Shown: positions 35,225 through 45,481 of the stretch, piece after piece
How positions within the stretch are numbered: position 1 is the stretch's first letter
How the letters are laid out: every line of letters begins with the position of its first letter
Assembly (NCBI RefSeq): GCF_030285785.1
Contig: NZ_CP127247.1
Coordinates: 868,001 to 932,000 of the forward strand
Length of the DNA: 64,000 nt
Source of the DNA: Parasedimentitalea psychrophila
GTDB taxonomy: Bacteria; Pseudomonadota; Alphaproteobacteria; Rhodobacterales; Rhodobacteraceae
Reading direction: 5' to 3'
Made by a program: the position numbers and the translations under genes
Notes under the pieces: model-generated
What the model was told of the DNA's origin: nothing
What the model saw: the letters and a program-made list of their open reading frames with translations, nothing else
The model's database searches: none

Positions 35225-35617
35225 TTGCCGGATTATGTCGGATCTGTTTTGCTGCTGCTGGGCCTGCTGCAGGTCAAGCACATGTTTGCTGATTTCTATT
35301 TGCAAACACCCAAAATGCTATGCGGGCGCGGCGAGTATTTCCACATGGGGCGGGCGCAGCACGCCGGCGTGCATATTTTGGGGTCGATATTGGTTTTTCT
35401 GGTGTTCCAGACACCGCTGTCGTTCATTCTTATAATTTGCGCGGTGGAGTGGATTGTTCATTTCAACATCGATTACTGCAAAGCAAGCTATTCCGACTCT
35501 AAGCAACTGTTGCCGAATATGGCGGGGTTCTGGCGCGCAATGGGGACCGATCAGGCGCTGCATCACTTCACCTATCTGGCCATGGTATGGGCCTGGGTGG
35601 AATACGCTGCATCGTGA
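35225..35617 (+). CDS. DUF3307 family membrane protein
   Basis: A 130-residue protein from TTG 35225 with AGGAG 9 bases upstream. It reads LPDYVGSVLLLLGLLQVKHMFADFYLQTPKM and has about three or four hydrophobic segments with conserved His/Asp (KHMFADF, HMGRAQHAGVHI, HFNIDYCKA, DQALHHFTYLAMVW), the DUF3307 pattern. Inner-membrane; function unknown. It is divergent from the ABC-like gene. An overlapping frame from 35217 in another phase is a shadow. Confidence 0.75.
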   Translation: MPDYVGSVLLLLGLLQVKHMFADFYLQTPKMLCGRGEYFHMGRAQHAGVHILGSILVFLVFQTPLSFILIICAVEWIVHFNIDYCKASYSDSKQLLPNMAGFWRAMGTDQALHHFTYLAMVWAWVEYAAS

Positions 35618-35923
35618 CCGCCGAGGTCTTTTGAAAGGGTACTGACAAAAGGCACTGGCACACTGGCACTGGCCCAAACCCCGGGATATTTTTGGCCAGA
35701 TGAAACTGGATCAGCCGCTGGCAGGCAGCGGATTGCCTTGCCTTGAAGAACGCCTGCTGATGCGGGCTCAGGCGGCGCAGAATGGGGTCAGCCTGTCGCC
35801 ATAAGATCTGAAATTTTCGCGGATCATCCTAAATTTGATCACAGGCCCGGTAATTTGGCAACACGCCCGCCAATCAGGACTACCTTACCGTTAGCAGTAC
35901 TGATCACGCAAGGGATGCCAGCC

Positions 35924-38900
35924 ATGACCCAGCAGACAGATGATTTCTATCAGTATCACCTAAATGACCGATACGATCTGACCAAGGGCCGGGTCTTTCT
36001 GACTGGCACCCAGGCGCTGGCGCGGATCATGCTGGATCAGGCGCGACGTGATCAGCAGGCCGGCCTGAACACCGCGGGTTTTGTGTCGGGCTATCGCGGC
36101 TCACCACTGGGCGGGGTGGATCTGGAGCTGTGGCGTTCGGCGGATCGGATGCGAGACAATGGCATCCGCTTTCTGCCGGCGGTCAATGAAGATCTGGCCG
36201 CAACTGCGGTATTGGGCGCCCAACAGGCGGTGCTGGACCCCCAATGCCAGGTCGAGGGCGTGTTCTCCATGTGGTACGGTAAGGGCCCCGGGGTCGACCG
36301 CTCTGGGGATGCCTTGAAACATGGCAACGCCTATGGGTCCTCCCCCAAGGGCGGCGTGCTGGTGGTCGCGGGCGATGATCATGGCTGCGTCAGCTCGTCG
36401 ATGCCGCATCAGTCCGACGCCGCCTTTCTGGCCTGGTTCATGCCGGTTCTGAACCCCGCGTCAGTGAGCGAGTTCCTGAGTTTTGGCGAGTACGGCTTTG
36501 CCTTGTCGCGCTACTCCGGCAGCTGGGTCGGGTTCAAGGCGATATCGGAAACCGTGGAAAGTGGCCGCTCGGTCGAGTTGAAACCAGGTCGGAATTTTGT
36601 GCTGCCTGAACGGCAGCCCTACCCCGGCGGGCTGCATGTGCGCCGCGCCGATTTGCCCAGCCCCGAGATCGAGATACGGATCCGCGCCAAACTGAAAGCC
36701 GTGCGCGCCTTTGCCGAGGCCAACCCGATCGATCATCGCATTTATGATCTGCCCGATGCCAGTTTTGGCTTTGTCACCACCGGCAAAGGTCACCTTGATC
36801 TGATGGAAGCGCTACGGCTGCTGGGGCTGGACCAAGTGGCCTGTCGCCGGTTGGGCATCGATATTTACAAGGTTGGAATGGTCTGGCCACTGGCCCGCCG
36901 CAATGCCCTGCGGTTTGTCCACGGCAAGAAAGAAGTGCTGGTGGTCGAGGAAAAGCGCGGCATTATTGAGAGCCAATTCAAAGAATATTTCTATGACTGG
37001 CCCGGCAACAAGCCGGACAAGATGGTCGGCAAATACGACAGCCACGGCGCGCCGCTGATCCCCTGGACCGGAGAGTTAAGCCCGCTGCAACTGGTGCCAA
37101 TCATAGCGCGGCGGCTTGATCCGTTTTTCCCGGACGAAGGATTTAACGCCAGGGCGCGGGCCTTGACGGAGAGCCCGCCCGTTGTGCTGGACATCCCAGG
37201 GGCCACACGCAGCCCCTATTTCTGCTCGGGCTGCCCGCATAACACATCAACCAAACTGCCCGAAGGCAGCACCGCCAATTCGGGCATTGGCTGCCATGTG
37301 ATGGCCAGCTGGATGGACCGCGAGACCGCTGGATATGCGCAAATGGGCGGCGAAGGTGTGACTTGGGTTGCGGCGTCGCTGTTCAACGGCGGCAAACATG
37401 TGTTTCAGAATCTCGGCGAAGGCACCTGGTACCATTCCGGCTCCCTAGCGATCCGTCAGGCGGTGGCGGCGCAGACCAATATCACTTACAAGATCCTCTA
37501 TAATGATGCCGTTGCCATGACCGGAGGGCAGCCGGTGGATGGCCCGATCAGCGTCACTGGAATTGCCCAGGCCTGCCGGGCTGAGGGGGTGCAGCGCATT
37601 GCACTGGTGTCTGATGACATCGACAAGTTCAATCGCTCGGGCTTTCCCAACGGCACCACATTTCACCACCGGGCGGATCTGGACAGGGTCCAGCGCGAGC
37701 TGCGCAAGATCGCCGGTGTTTCGGTGCTGATCTACCAACAGACCTGCGCCGCCGAAAAGCGCCGCCGCCGCAAACGCGGCACTCTGGATGACCCCAAACG
37801 GTTTGTTGTCATCAATGATCTGGTCTGCGAGGGATGCGGCGATTGCTCGGTTGAATCGAACTGCCTGAGCGTTGAGCCAAAAGAGACCGTATTTGGCCGC
37901 AAACGTAAAATCAACCTGTCCAGCTGCAACAAGGATTTCACCTGCCTGAACGGGTTCTGTCCCAGCTTTGTCACCGTCGAGGGTGGCAGCCGCCGTCAGA
38001 AACAAACCCCAGGTCTGGATGCGGCGCAACTGGTGGCCTCCCTGCCCACCCCGGATTTTGCCGCACTCGACCAGCCGTATAATTTGCTGGTCACCGGCGT
38101 TGGTGGCACCGGTGTGGTGACCGTTGGCGCATTGGTCACCATGGCGGCCCATCTTGAGGGCAAGGGCGCGAGTGTGTTGGATTTCACCGGATTTGCGCAG
38201 AAATTCGGAACCGTCCTCAGCTATGTTCGGCTGTCGGCCAGCCCGGACGACGTGAACCAGGTGCGCATTGATATGGGTGCCGCGGATGCGGTGATTGGCT
38301 GCGATATCGTGGTCAGTTCAGCCCCCAAGGCATCGGCACATTACCGGCCCAGCACCCGCATAGTCCTCAACCGCGCGGAAATGCCCACCGGTGATCTGGT
38401 GCTGCGACGCGATGCTGATCTTATGGCAGGATCGCGTGAGCAAGCGATTGCAGATGTGGTCGGCACCAAAAACCTGAGCGCCATCAATGCCAATGAGATC
38501 GCCGAGGCAATGCTCGGCGATTCAGTCCTCGCCAATATGATCCTGCTTGGGTTTGGTTGGCAAAAAGGCCTGCTGCCGGTCTCGGCCGCGGCGCTGGACC
38601 GGGCCATTGAGCTCAACGCGGTGGCTGTTGAGAAAAACCGTCTCGCACTGGCCATTGGACGCGCAATCGCCGTCGACCCGGGGCTGCTAAAAGACTGGTA
38701 CAACGCGCCACCAGACAGACAGGAAACGCTGGACGATGTCATTGCGCGGCGGGCCAGTTTTCTCACCGGATATCAAGATGTCGCCTATGCCAGGCGATAT
38801 ACCGACGCCCTAACCCATTTCCGCAACGCACTGCCCGCGAACATGGCCGAAGACCTGATCCTTGCAGCGGCGAAATCGCTGTTCAAACTGATGGCCTATA

Positions 38901-39346
38901 AGGACGAATACGAAGTGGCGCGACTCTTGACCAGTGCGGGTTTCAAACATCAGATCGAAGCTGAGTTTGAGGGCGATTTTTCAGTTCATCACCACCTCGC
39001 GCCGCCGCTGTTGAGCAATAGGAAAGACGCCCGGGGCCGCCCGGTGAAACGCGCCTTTGGCTCCCGGTTGCGGCCTTTACTGGACCTTTTGGCCAAGGGC
39101 AAATTTCTACGCGGCAGTCGTTTCAACATTTTTGGATATCACGCCGAGGCCCGGCTGCACCGCGATCTATTGGCCTGGTACGAGGGCGCCCTGAAGCAGG
39201 TTGAACAGCGATATTGCGTGGATCATCATGACCGCTGGCTTGCCATCCTGACCGCCCCAATGGAGATCCGTGGCTACGGCCCCGTCCGCCAGCAGGCCGC
39301 CGACAGGGTGAAATCTGAAACCACCGCTAACCTTGCGGCTCTTTAG
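35924..39346 (+). CDS. Indolepyruvate ferredoxin oxidoreductase, fused alpha-beta-gamma type
   Basis: A 1,140-residue thiamine-diphosphate enzyme that oxidatively decarboxylates aryl pyruvates to acyl-CoA. From ATG 35924 it reads MTQQTDDFYQYHLNDRYDLTKGRVFLTGTQALARIML. The N-terminal pyrimidine-binding domain has GFVSGYRGSPLGGVDLEL. The TPP part has YFCSGCPHNTSTKLPEGS and NDAVAMTGGQPV. Iron-sulfur Cys lie in CEGCGDCSVESNC and CNKDFTCLNGFCPSF. The gamma domain begins NLLVTGVGGTGVVTVGAL. The fused form is common in alphaproteobacteria for aromatic and branched amino acid breakdown. Its stop overlaps that of a convergent tetR gene. Confidence 0.93.
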   Translation: MTQQTDDFYQYHLNDRYDLTKGRVFLTGTQALARIMLDQARRDQQAGLNTAGFVSGYRGSPLGGVDLELWRSADRMRDNGIRFLPAVNEDLAATAVLGAQQAVLDPQCQVEGVFSMWYGKGPGVDRSGDALKHGNAYGSSPKGGVLVVAGDDHGCVSSSMPHQSDAAFLAWFMPVLNPASVSEFLSFGEYGFALSRYSGSWVGFKAISETVESGRSVELKPGRNFVLPERQPYPGGLHVRRADLPSPEIEIRIRAKLKAVRAFAEANPIDHRIYDLPDASFGFVTTGKGHLDLMEALRLLGLDQVACRRLGIDIYKVGMVWPLARRNALRFVHGKKEVLVVEEKRGIIESQFKEYFYDWPGNKPDKMVGKYDSHGAPLIPWTGELSPLQLVPIIARRLDPFFPDEGFNARARALTESPPVVLDIPGATRSPYFCSGCPHNTSTKLPEGSTANSGIGCHVMASWMDRETAGYAQMGGEGVTWVAASLFNGGKHVFQNLGEGTWYHSGSLAIRQAVAAQTNITYKILYNDAVAMTGGQPVDGPISVTGIAQACRAEGVQRIALVSDDIDKFNRSGFPNGTTFHHRADLDRVQRELRKIAGVSVLIYQQTCAAEKRRRRKRGTLDDPKRFVVINDLVCEGCGDCSVESNCLSVEPKETVFGRKRKINLSSCNKDFTCLNGFCPSFVTVEGGSRRQKQTPGLDAAQLVASLPTPDFAALDQPYNLLVTGVGGTGVVTVGALVTMAAHLEGKGASVLDFTGFAQKFGTVLSYVRLSASPDDVNQVRIDMGAADAVIGCDIVVSSAPKASAHYRPSTRIVLNRAEMPTGDLVLRRDADLMAGSREQAIADVVGTKNLSAINANEIAEAMLGDSVLANMILLGFGWQKGLLPVSAAALDRAIELNAVAVEKNRLALAIGRAIAVDPGLLKDWYNAPPDRQETLDDVIARRASFLTGYQDVAYARRYTDALTHFRNALPANMAEDLILAAAKSLFKLMAYKDEYEVARLLTSAGFKHQIEAEFEGDFSVHHHLAPPLLSNRKDARGRPVKRAFGSRLRPLLDLLAKGKFLRGSRFNIFGYHAEARLHRDLLAWYEGALKQVEQRYCVDHHDRWLAILTAPMEIRGYGPVRQQAADRVKSETTANLAAL

Positions 39347-40008
39347 GAGGTCCAGAACTGGAGGGAATAGGCGGTAAAGTCTTCCAGTTCTCCGGGGCGC
39401 GGTTCGCAGCCGGTGAACACTTTCAGATATTCGGGCGTCATCATAAGCCGATAGGCGCCCGTTTCGTTCAACCCGGCCATATCATAACCCAACTGCATGT
39501 AATAAAGCGCCTTGGCACGGGCCAGCGCCTCAACCTCTGGAAACTCATATCGCTGAAACATCTGCGTCAGCGCCTCAACCCGGCGGGTATCAGATTGATC
39601 CAGCAGATGCCGCACAGGCCCGGATCGGCGCGCCCAGTCACGCACCGCAAAATCTAAGGATGTGTTGAATAAGTCGGGGTTGGCAGTACAGCGCCAGACA
39701 TTCAGGACTGCCGCCGTTATTGTCTCGGCAGCGACTGTCGCCTGGCCAACCAACCCCGCAGTGTTGGTCTGTTCCCAGGTTTTCAGCAGAGCATCCAGAA
39801 GATCCTGACGCGATTTGAAGTACCAGTAGAAGGACGACCGCGAAACCGCCATCCTCTCAGCCAGTGCCAGCACTTTGACCTGTTCAACCCCATCCGAAAT
39901 CAGCACGTCCATCGCCACATTCAGCCAATCATCGCGGGTCACTCGGACATTGCCGATCAAAGGCTCGGCCTTGGGATCGTCACGTCGCAGGATCGGTTTC
40001 TGGGTCAT
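39343..40008 (-). CDS. TetR/AcrR-family regulator
   Basis: A 221-residue regulator with the TetR helix-turn-helix at about residues 25-70 (RDDWLNVAMDVLISDGVEQVKVLALAERMAVSRSSFYWYFKSRQDLLDALL) and a helical ligand domain. The two stop codons of this gene and the oxidoreductase gene overlap on opposite strands (4 bases), so no terminator separates them. It may control its convergent neighbour or the GST gene; nothing in the sequence decides this. Confidence 0.9.
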   Translation of the reverse strand: MTQKPILRRDDPKAEPLIGNVRVTRDDWLNVAMDVLISDGVEQVKVLALAERMAVSRSSFYWYFKSRQDLLDALLKTWEQTNTAGLVGQATVAAETITAAVLNVWRCTANPDLFNTSLDFAVRDWARRSGPVRHLLDQSDTRRVEALTQMFQRYEFPEVEALARAKALYYMQLGYDMAGLNETGAYRLMMTPEYLKVFTGCEPRPGELEDFTAYSLQFWTS

Positions 40009-40077
40009 CTGTTTCCCTCGGCATCGTGGCGTCTCAAACTGTCAAACACCGTTACAGGGGCGCTGTCTATTGCTTAT

Positions 40078-40707
40078 TCACAACTGTGCACTCGGGCGCT
40101 GTTTAATGCCAGCATGCCAGGCCAAAGTGGCTTCGTTCGCAGCCGGAATACGCATTTTTACCACCCGGGCAAACTCAACAAACACAAAGGTACTGATATC
40201 CGCCAGGGTGAATTTATGGGTGGCCAGATAGGGGCTGACCTGCAGGCGTTGTTCCAGAAGTTCAAAGAACTTTTCGGTCCGCTCCAGACCGCGCGAAACC
40301 AGTTCCGGAATTTGGCCATAGTCTGATGGGCCGGGGATGGCACGGTCGGCGAAAAACGGATTGCCATTGCGCAAGGCTTCGGCAATCGGCACGCCGCCCT
40401 GCTGCTCGGCAATGGCGTTCCACATCAGCACCAGCCCCTTTTCCTCAGCCGTTTCCCCCATTAGCGGCGGCTCGGGGTGGGTTGCCTCCAGATAGGCGGC
40501 AATGCCAAGGTTTTCTGTCAACGCGGTGCCCGCGTCGGTGATCAGAACCGGCACCGTAGCCTGAGGGTTGACGGCTTTGAACGCCTCACCCAACTGTTCC
40601 CCCTTGGCAATCGAGATATTGTGGCATTCCAGGGTCAGCCCCTTTTCCGCAATAAACATCCGCGCTCGGCGGGGATTGGGGGCGGTCGGGCAATCGTAAA
40701 AGATCAT
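40078..40707 (-). CDS. Glutathione S-transferase
   Basis: A 209-residue cytosolic GST. The thioredoxin-like N-domain begins MIFYDCPTAPNPRRARMFIAEKGLTLE and contains the cis-Pro segment ATVPVLITDAGTALTENLGIAAYLE (glutathione site). The C-terminal helical domain has the N-capping motif KFTLADISTFVFVEFAR. The CPTAPNPRRAR start is of the beta/theta-like bacterial type. It lies 69 bases downstream of the tetR start, the two transcribed in the same direction. Confidence 0.9.
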   Translation of the reverse strand: MIFYDCPTAPNPRRARMFIAEKGLTLECHNISIAKGEQLGEAFKAVNPQATVPVLITDAGTALTENLGIAAYLEATHPEPPLMGETAEEKGLVLMWNAIAEQQGGVPIAEALRNGNPFFADRAIPGPSDYGQIPELVSRGLERTEKFFELLEQRLQVSPYLATHKFTLADISTFVFVEFARVVKMRIPAANEATLAWHAGIKQRPSAQL

Positions 40708-40940
40708 GGATCATTCCTGTCACAGGCGCGTTTTACGCAGCCTAGACGGCATATGGGCTGCCCGGCAACCTCAGAAACAATCCGCGGGTGTTGGGATTAG
40801 ATTTCTAATTCGCGTCATGCTGAAAGGCATCAAATAGTATCACGCTCCAGCTTCTGCAGACCTGGACGGACAGCTCGTCACACCAGAGGCTCCCGCGGCC
40901 ACGCGGTGCATCGGCGAATACCGATGAACCTTGCGGTCTT

Positions 40941-40975
40941 GGGCCCGGCACCGCGCTTCGCGCGGTGCCGGGCCC
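40941..40975. terminator. Strong GC-rich hairpin
   Basis: A perfect 16-bp stem GGGCCCGGCACCGCGC with a TTC loop and its complement. It lies between the methyltransferase gene end and the GST gene start, both on the minus strand, with no T run on either side. A partly matching stretch (GCGCGGTGCC-nn-GCCCAAC, then CGGGAG-AGCC) occurs at 49071-49139, so it may be a member of a dispersed repeat family that also acts as a terminator or mRNA-stabilising structure. Confidence 0.5.
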
Positions 40976-41025
40976 AACGGGAGGAGAGCCTCTGTCAAGA
41001 GGCCGAGGACGGGCGGGAGATCTGG

Positions 41026-41529
41026 TTAGCCTAATGCGCCGCCCTGACGGTAGATAAAGCAACGCCCCTCGACGGCCCCTGCGGGTAGGCTCATCTCTGA
41101 CAGGTTTTCAAAATACATCCGGTCAGACGACACCATCAACCCTCCCGGTGCCAACAGTGGCTCAATCAGCGGCGAGACAAATCGCGCGAACACATCGTTC
41201 TTTTCGCGGTTATGGCCACCCAGATCCGCATGAACCAAACTGGCGGTGGGGCCAAACCGCTCCAGAGATGCGGGCAGGGTTTGACGCACATCCCCCAGAA
41301 TAACCCGGTCCTCGGGCGGGGTACTGTCCGGATGCGAGGCGACCGCGCGCTCAAAAACATAAATGTCACGCCGTTCGACATAATGGCGCATGTGGTGATA
41401 GGTTCGGCCATTGCCCAATCCCAGCTCAAACACCGGGCCCTCCATCGCCGCAGTATGCGCAATCGCAAAATCCAGGCAAGCCCGCTGGGACACCATTCGG
41501 TCGATAAACAAATCAAGACGGGACAACAT
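41026..41529 (-). CDS. Small class I SAM-dependent methyltransferase-like protein
   Basis: A 167-residue protein from ATG 41529, which follows AAGGAGA. It reads MLSRLDLFIDRMVSQRACLDFA, then the motif I segment PVFELGLGNGRTYHHMR, an acidic turn DIYVFERAVASHP, ILGDVRQTLP, VHADLGGHN and GGLMVSSDRMYF. It is a shortened Rossmann methyltransferase. A paralogue with the same GLGNGRTY motif ends the glycan cluster (57957-58433). Substrate unknown; polyol or sugar-linked targets are a guess from the paralogue context. Confidence 0.75.
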   Translation of the reverse strand: MLSRLDLFIDRMVSQRACLDFAIAHTAAMEGPVFELGLGNGRTYHHMRHYVERRDIYVFERAVASHPDSTPPEDRVILGDVRQTLPASLERFGPTASLVHADLGGHNREKNDVFARFVSPLIEPLLAPGGLMVSSDRMYFENLSEMSLPAGAVEGRCFIYRQGGALG

Positions 41530-41760
41530 AAGTAATCTCCTTTTTGCCCGACAATCCACTTCGGGCATTTGCCGTCCCGTGTGGCAGAGAATGCAGCAAA
41601 TGTGTAGCGGCACGGAATTCAACCTGCCCTCTCGTAGTAACCTGTGGTTTTACTGTGTCTCGACAATGATTTCCGTCTTTCCATAGCACAGCATCTGGTA
41701 ATTGGGTTTGACTAGACAGGTCCGGTCACGCGATGGTGTCAGAAAATAAGGGAGAGAAAA

Positions 41761-41796
41761 ATGACAGCGGCTCCAAAGCTGGTTGGGTGGACCTGA
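41761..41796 (+). CDS. 11-codon upstream leader frame
   Basis: After AGGGAGAG, an ATG opens MTAAPKLVGWT and a TGA that directly abuts the ATG of the ABC ATPase gene, in the same frame. It could be a leader peptide giving translational coupling, or the remnant of a longer N-terminus cut by a nonsense change. The ATPase itself begins normally after it. Confidence 0.3.
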   Translation: MTAAPKLVGWT

Positions 41797-43569
41797 ATGC
41801 GGCCTTTGCTGTCGGTGGACAATCTTAGCATTGCATTTGGAAATGGCACTCCGGTGGTCCGCAATGTCAGTTTTGAGGTAAAACCCGGCGAGACACTGGC
41901 GCTTGTCGGCGAAAGTGGCTCTGGCAAAACAGTGACCTGCCGATCGGTGCTGCGGATCCTGCCACGGGCAGCGCGGCTCCACTCGGGCACCATCATGCTG
42001 AACGGCAGTGGCGGCCCCCAGGAGCTGACAGCTCTGAGCGAGCGGCAAATGCGAAATGTCCGCGGCAATGCGATCTCGATGATTTTTCAGGAGCCGATGC
42101 ATTCGCTGTCACCGCTGCACCGGATCGGCAATCAGGTTTCCGAAGTGCTGTGGCTGCATGGGCGCATGCGCGAAGCGGCCGCCCGTAAAATTGTGCTGGA
42201 ATGTTTTGAGCGGGTTGGGTTCCCCGACCCTGAACGCGCCTACCGGTCCTATCCGTTTGAGCTGTCCGGCGGCATGCGCCAGCGGGCGATGATTGCAATG
42301 GCGATGGTCGCCAAACCCGACCTGCTGATTGCCGATGAGCCGACCACGGCTCTGGACGTCACCACCCAGGCGCAGGTTCTGGGACTGATGAAAGAGCTGC
42401 AGCGCGATACCGGCATGGCGATGATCCTGGTCACCCATGATCTGGGCGTGGTGGCCAATATGGCCGAACAAGTGGTGGTCATGCACAAGGGGGGGGTGAT
42501 GGAATCCGGCCCCGCCGAGCCGCTGCTGCGCGCGCCAGCCCATGCCTATACCCAGCAACTGTTCGATGCTGCGCCGGCCATTCCCGCGCAACCGAAAATG
42601 GCGCCGGAACTGCCTCAGGATGATTTGATCCTGCAACTGAAATCGGTCTCCAAGACCTATACGATGCGGGCCGGCAAGTCGTGGCAGGCAGAGTCCGAGA
42701 TCCAGGCCTGCCGGGGCGTCGACTTTGCCTTGCAACGTGGCAAGACGCTTGCCATCGTTGGCGAAAGTGGCTCGGGCAAGACCACAGCCGCACGCATTGC
42801 CCTGGGGGCGGAATTGCCCGACAAGGGCGGCGAGGTGCTGTTTCGCGCCACCGCGCAATCCCAAGCCATCGCCGTGCACCAGTTGTCACGCGCCGCCCGC
42901 ACCGCGTTCCAGCGCGAGGCACAGATGGTGTTTCAAGACCCCTATTCGTCACTATCGCCGCGGATGCGCATTCTGGATGCGCTGTGCGAGCCGCTCGAAA
43001 TCCACGGTATTGGCTCCAAGTCTGAACGGCGCGAGCGGGCCGAACAGATGTTGCGCCTTGTTGGTCTGGGGCCAGATATGCTGCTGCGCTATCCTCATGC
43101 CTTCTCCGGCGGCCAGCGCCAGCGCCTGTCGATTGCCCGCGCCCTGATGCTGGGTCCGTCGCTGCTGGTCTGTGACGAGCCGACCTCGGCGCTGGATGTT
43201 TCGGTGCAAGAGCAAATTCTGCGGCTGCTGGAAGAGATCCAGGAACGCGAGACCCTGTCCTATCTGTTCATCAGTCATGACCTTGCCGTGGTCGCCCGAA
43301 TTGCCGACGAAGTGGCAGTGATGCGCGGCGGTCTAGTGGTTGAACAGGCCCCACCGGGCACCCTGTTTCACAACCCAAAACACCCCTACACCAAGGCATT
43401 GATAGCAGCCCAGCCGGAGCCGGATATCGACCGGCCGATTGATCTGAAACTGGTCGCATCTGGCGCCGGTTCACCGGACTGCTGGCCCGAGAATTTTCGT
43501 TTTTCCGACTCCATGATACCGTCACTGGTGCAAGTGGAACCAGGACATAAGGTACGTTGCCATGTTTAA
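41797..43569 (+). CDS. Oligopeptide-type ABC transporter, double ATP-binding protein
   Basis: A 590-residue protein with two complete ATPase domains, as in YejF and GsiA. Domain 1: Walker A GESGSGKT near residue 38, signature [15 protein letters not shown], Walker [13 protein letters not shown]. Domain 2: Walker [17 protein letters not shown] near residue 323, signature [15 protein letters not shown], Walker [15 protein letters not shown]. Both keep the oligopeptide-specific C-terminal segment ([24 protein letters not shown]). It is the first of five overlapping genes and powers import of peptides or related compounds. Confidence 0.95.
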   Translation: MRPLLSVDNLSIAFGNGTPVVRNVSFEVKPGETLALVGESGSGKTVTCRSVLRILPRAARLHSGTIMLNGSGGPQELTALSERQMRNVRGNAISMIFQEPMHSLSPLHRIGNQVSEVLWLHGRMREAAARKIVLECFERVGFPDPERAYRSYPFELSGGMRQRAMIAMAMVAKPDLLIADEPTTALDVTTQAQVLGLMKELQRDTGMAMILVTHDLGVVANMAEQVVVMHKGGVMESGPAEPLLRAPAHAYTQQLFDAAPAIPAQPKMAPELPQDDLILQLKSVSKTYTMRAGKSWQAESEIQACRGVDFALQRGKTLAIVGESGSGKTTAARIALGAELPDKGGEVLFRATAQSQAIAVHQLSRAARTAFQREAQMVFQDPYSSLSPRMRILDALCEPLEIHGIGSKSERRERAEQMLRLVGLGPDMLLRYPHAFSGGQRQRLSIARALMLGPSLLVCDEPTSALDVSVQEQILRLLEEIQERETLSYLFISHDLAVVARIADEVAVMRGGLVVEQAPPGTLFHNPKHPYTKALIAAQPEPDIDRPIDLKLVASGAGSPDCWPENFRFSDSMIPSLVQVEPGHKVRCHV

Positions 43570-45481
43570 GATACCCAAATTCATATTTGCAGCTTCCATG
43601 ACGGTGTTTTTGTCACCGCTCGCCGCACTGGCCTCTCCGCCGGTGCAGGAAAGCGACTTCTGGCGCGCCGAGGTTGAAGCTGGCAATTTGCCCCCTGCCG
43701 CCGAACGCATTCCCGATGTCCCCCTGCAGGTGGATCTGGCGTCCCGTGGACGCACAGCCGGGGTGCAGGGCGGCACTTTGAACACCATGATCACCCGGTC
43801 CAAGGATATCCGGCAGATGGTGGTCTACGGCTACACCCGGTTGATCGGCTATGACGCGGACTATGAACTGCGCCCCGATCTGCTGATGTCATTTGAAAAC
43901 CAGGACAACCGCCGTTTCATCCTGAACCTGCGGCCCGGGCACCGGTGGTCAAATGGCGATCCCTTTACCTCGGATGATTTTGAATACTGGTGGAAAGATG
44001 TCGCCAACAACGAATTGCTCAACCCAACCGGCCCGCCCGACTTTCTGCGTGTCGAAGGGGAGCTGCCGGTCGTCAGCTTTCCAGATCCGCAAACCGTCAT
44101 CTATGAGTGGACAAAACCGAACCCCAATTTCCTGCAAAGTCTGGCCCAGGCGCGGCCTCCGTTTATTTTTCGTCCGGCAGAATTCCTGAAGAAATACCAC
44201 ATCAAATATGCCGACCCCGATGAGCTCGCCTTTGAAGTCAATGACGCCCGTGTCAAAAGCTGGGCGGCGCTGCACAACAAACGCGACAACATGTACAAGT
44301 TCGACAACCACGAACTGCCAACCCTGCAGCCCTGGATCAATGCAACCTCGGGCAAAAAGATCCGCCATTTGTTTGTGCGCAATCCCTACTACCACCGCAT
44401 CGACGAGAACGGCGTACAATTGCCCTATATCGACGTCGTCGAAATGGAGATCGTCTCGGGGGGGCTGGTGGCCGCAAAATCCAATGCCGGCGAGGCCGAT
44501 CTGCAGGCGCGCGGGCTGGGCTTTCGCGATATTGCAATCCTGCGCAAGGGCGAGGCCGATGGCAGCAATTATGAAACCTATCTCTGGGGCACCGGCACCG
44601 CCTCGCAGATCGCCATTTATCCAAACCTGAACGTCAACGACGACACCTGGCGTAACGTCCTGCGAGACGTACGGGTGCGCCGTGCCCTGTCGCTGGCGAT
44701 CAACCGCGACTCGATCAACAAGGCGCTGTATTTCAAGCTTGCCAAACCCGGTGCTATGACCGTGCTGGAACCCAGCCCGTTTTTTGATCCCGAGCTGCGC
44801 CGGGCCTGGGCCGATTGGGACCCGGATCAGGCCAATGAACTGCTGGACGCTGCCGGCCTGGACCAAAAGGACCGCTATGGCATCCGCAAACTGCCTGATG
44901 GGCGTCCGATGGAACTGGTGATTGAGACCGCAGGTGAACGCCAGGAGGTCGAAAACGCCTTGCAGATCATCACCGATGACTGGCGCGAAATCGGCGTCAA
45001 ACTGATCATGCGGCCATTGGATCGCGACATCCTGCGCAACCGGGTGTTTTCCGGCACCTCCATGGCCTCGGTCTGGTATGGCTGGGATAACGGATTGCCG
45101 CGCCCCTATACCTCGCCCGCCTATCTGGCACCGACCGATCAGGTGTTTCTGGCCTGGCCCAAATGGGGCCAGTTCCACCAGACCGGTGGCGAGGCCGGCG
45201 AGGCCCCCGACCTCCCAGAAGCACAGCGCCTGATGCAGCTGGTGAAAAACTGGGAGGTGGCCACCTCAGATGCGGAACGCACTGCCGCCTGGACTGAAAT
45301 GCTGAAAATTCACGCCGATCAGGTCTATGGCATCGGCATTCTGGCCGGCGCCCCACAGCCGGTGGTGGTCAACAAATCCCTGCGCAATGTTCCGGTCAAG
45401 GGCATCTGGGCCTGGGATCCCGGAGCCCACTTTGGCATCCACCGCCCCGACGAGTTCTTTTTTGAGGGTGGTGACGGCTGA
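43562..45481 (+). CDS. ABC transporter substrate-binding protein, family 5
   Basis: A 639-residue periplasmic protein with a signal peptide ([24 protein letters not shown]). SBP_bac_5 landmarks: GTLNTMITRSKDIRQMVVYGYTRLIGYD, LRPGHRWSNGDPFTSDDFEYWWKDV, DVRVRRALSLAINRDSINKALYF, DPDQANELLDAAGLD, and VVNKSLRNVPVKGIWAWDPG. The length and the FTSDDFEYWW block suit the large YejA/AppA-like type. Overlaps the ATPase gene by 8 bases and the permease gene by one base. Confidence 0.94.
   Translation: MFKIPKFIFAASMTVFLSPLAALASPPVQESDFWRAEVEAGNLPPAAERIPDVPLQVDLASRGRTAGVQGGTLNTMITRSKDIRQMVVYGYTRLIGYDADYELRPDLLMSFENQDNRRFILNLRPGHRWSNGDPFTSDDFEYWWKDVANNELLNPTGPPDFLRVEGELPVVSFPDPQTVIYEWTKPNPNFLQSLAQARPPFIFRPAEFLKKYHIKYADPDELAFEVNDARVKSWAALHNKRDNMYKFDNHELPTLQPWINATSGKKIRHLFVRNPYYHRIDENGVQLPYIDVVEMEIVSGGLVAAKSNAGEADLQARGLGFRDIAILRKGEADGSNYETYLWGTGTASQIAIYPNLNVNDDTWRNVLRDVRVRRALSLAINRDSINKALYFKLAKPGAMTVLEPSPFFDPELRRAWADWDPDQANELLDAAGLDQKDRYGIRKLPDGRPMELVIETAGERQEVENALQIITDDWREIGVKLIMRPLDRDILRNRVFSGTSMASVWYGWDNGLPRPYTSPAYLAPTDQVFLAWPKWGQFHQTGGEAGEAPDLPEAQRLMQLVKNWEVATSDAERTAAWTEMLKIHADQVYGIGILAGAPQPVVVNKSLRNVPVKGIWAWDPGAHFGIHRPDEFFFEGGDG

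Noticed and set aside
43949-45178. 409-codon minus-strand frame within the substrate-binding protein gene
   Set aside because: Antisense shadow caused by high-GC codon structure; Gly/His/Gln-rich with no motif.
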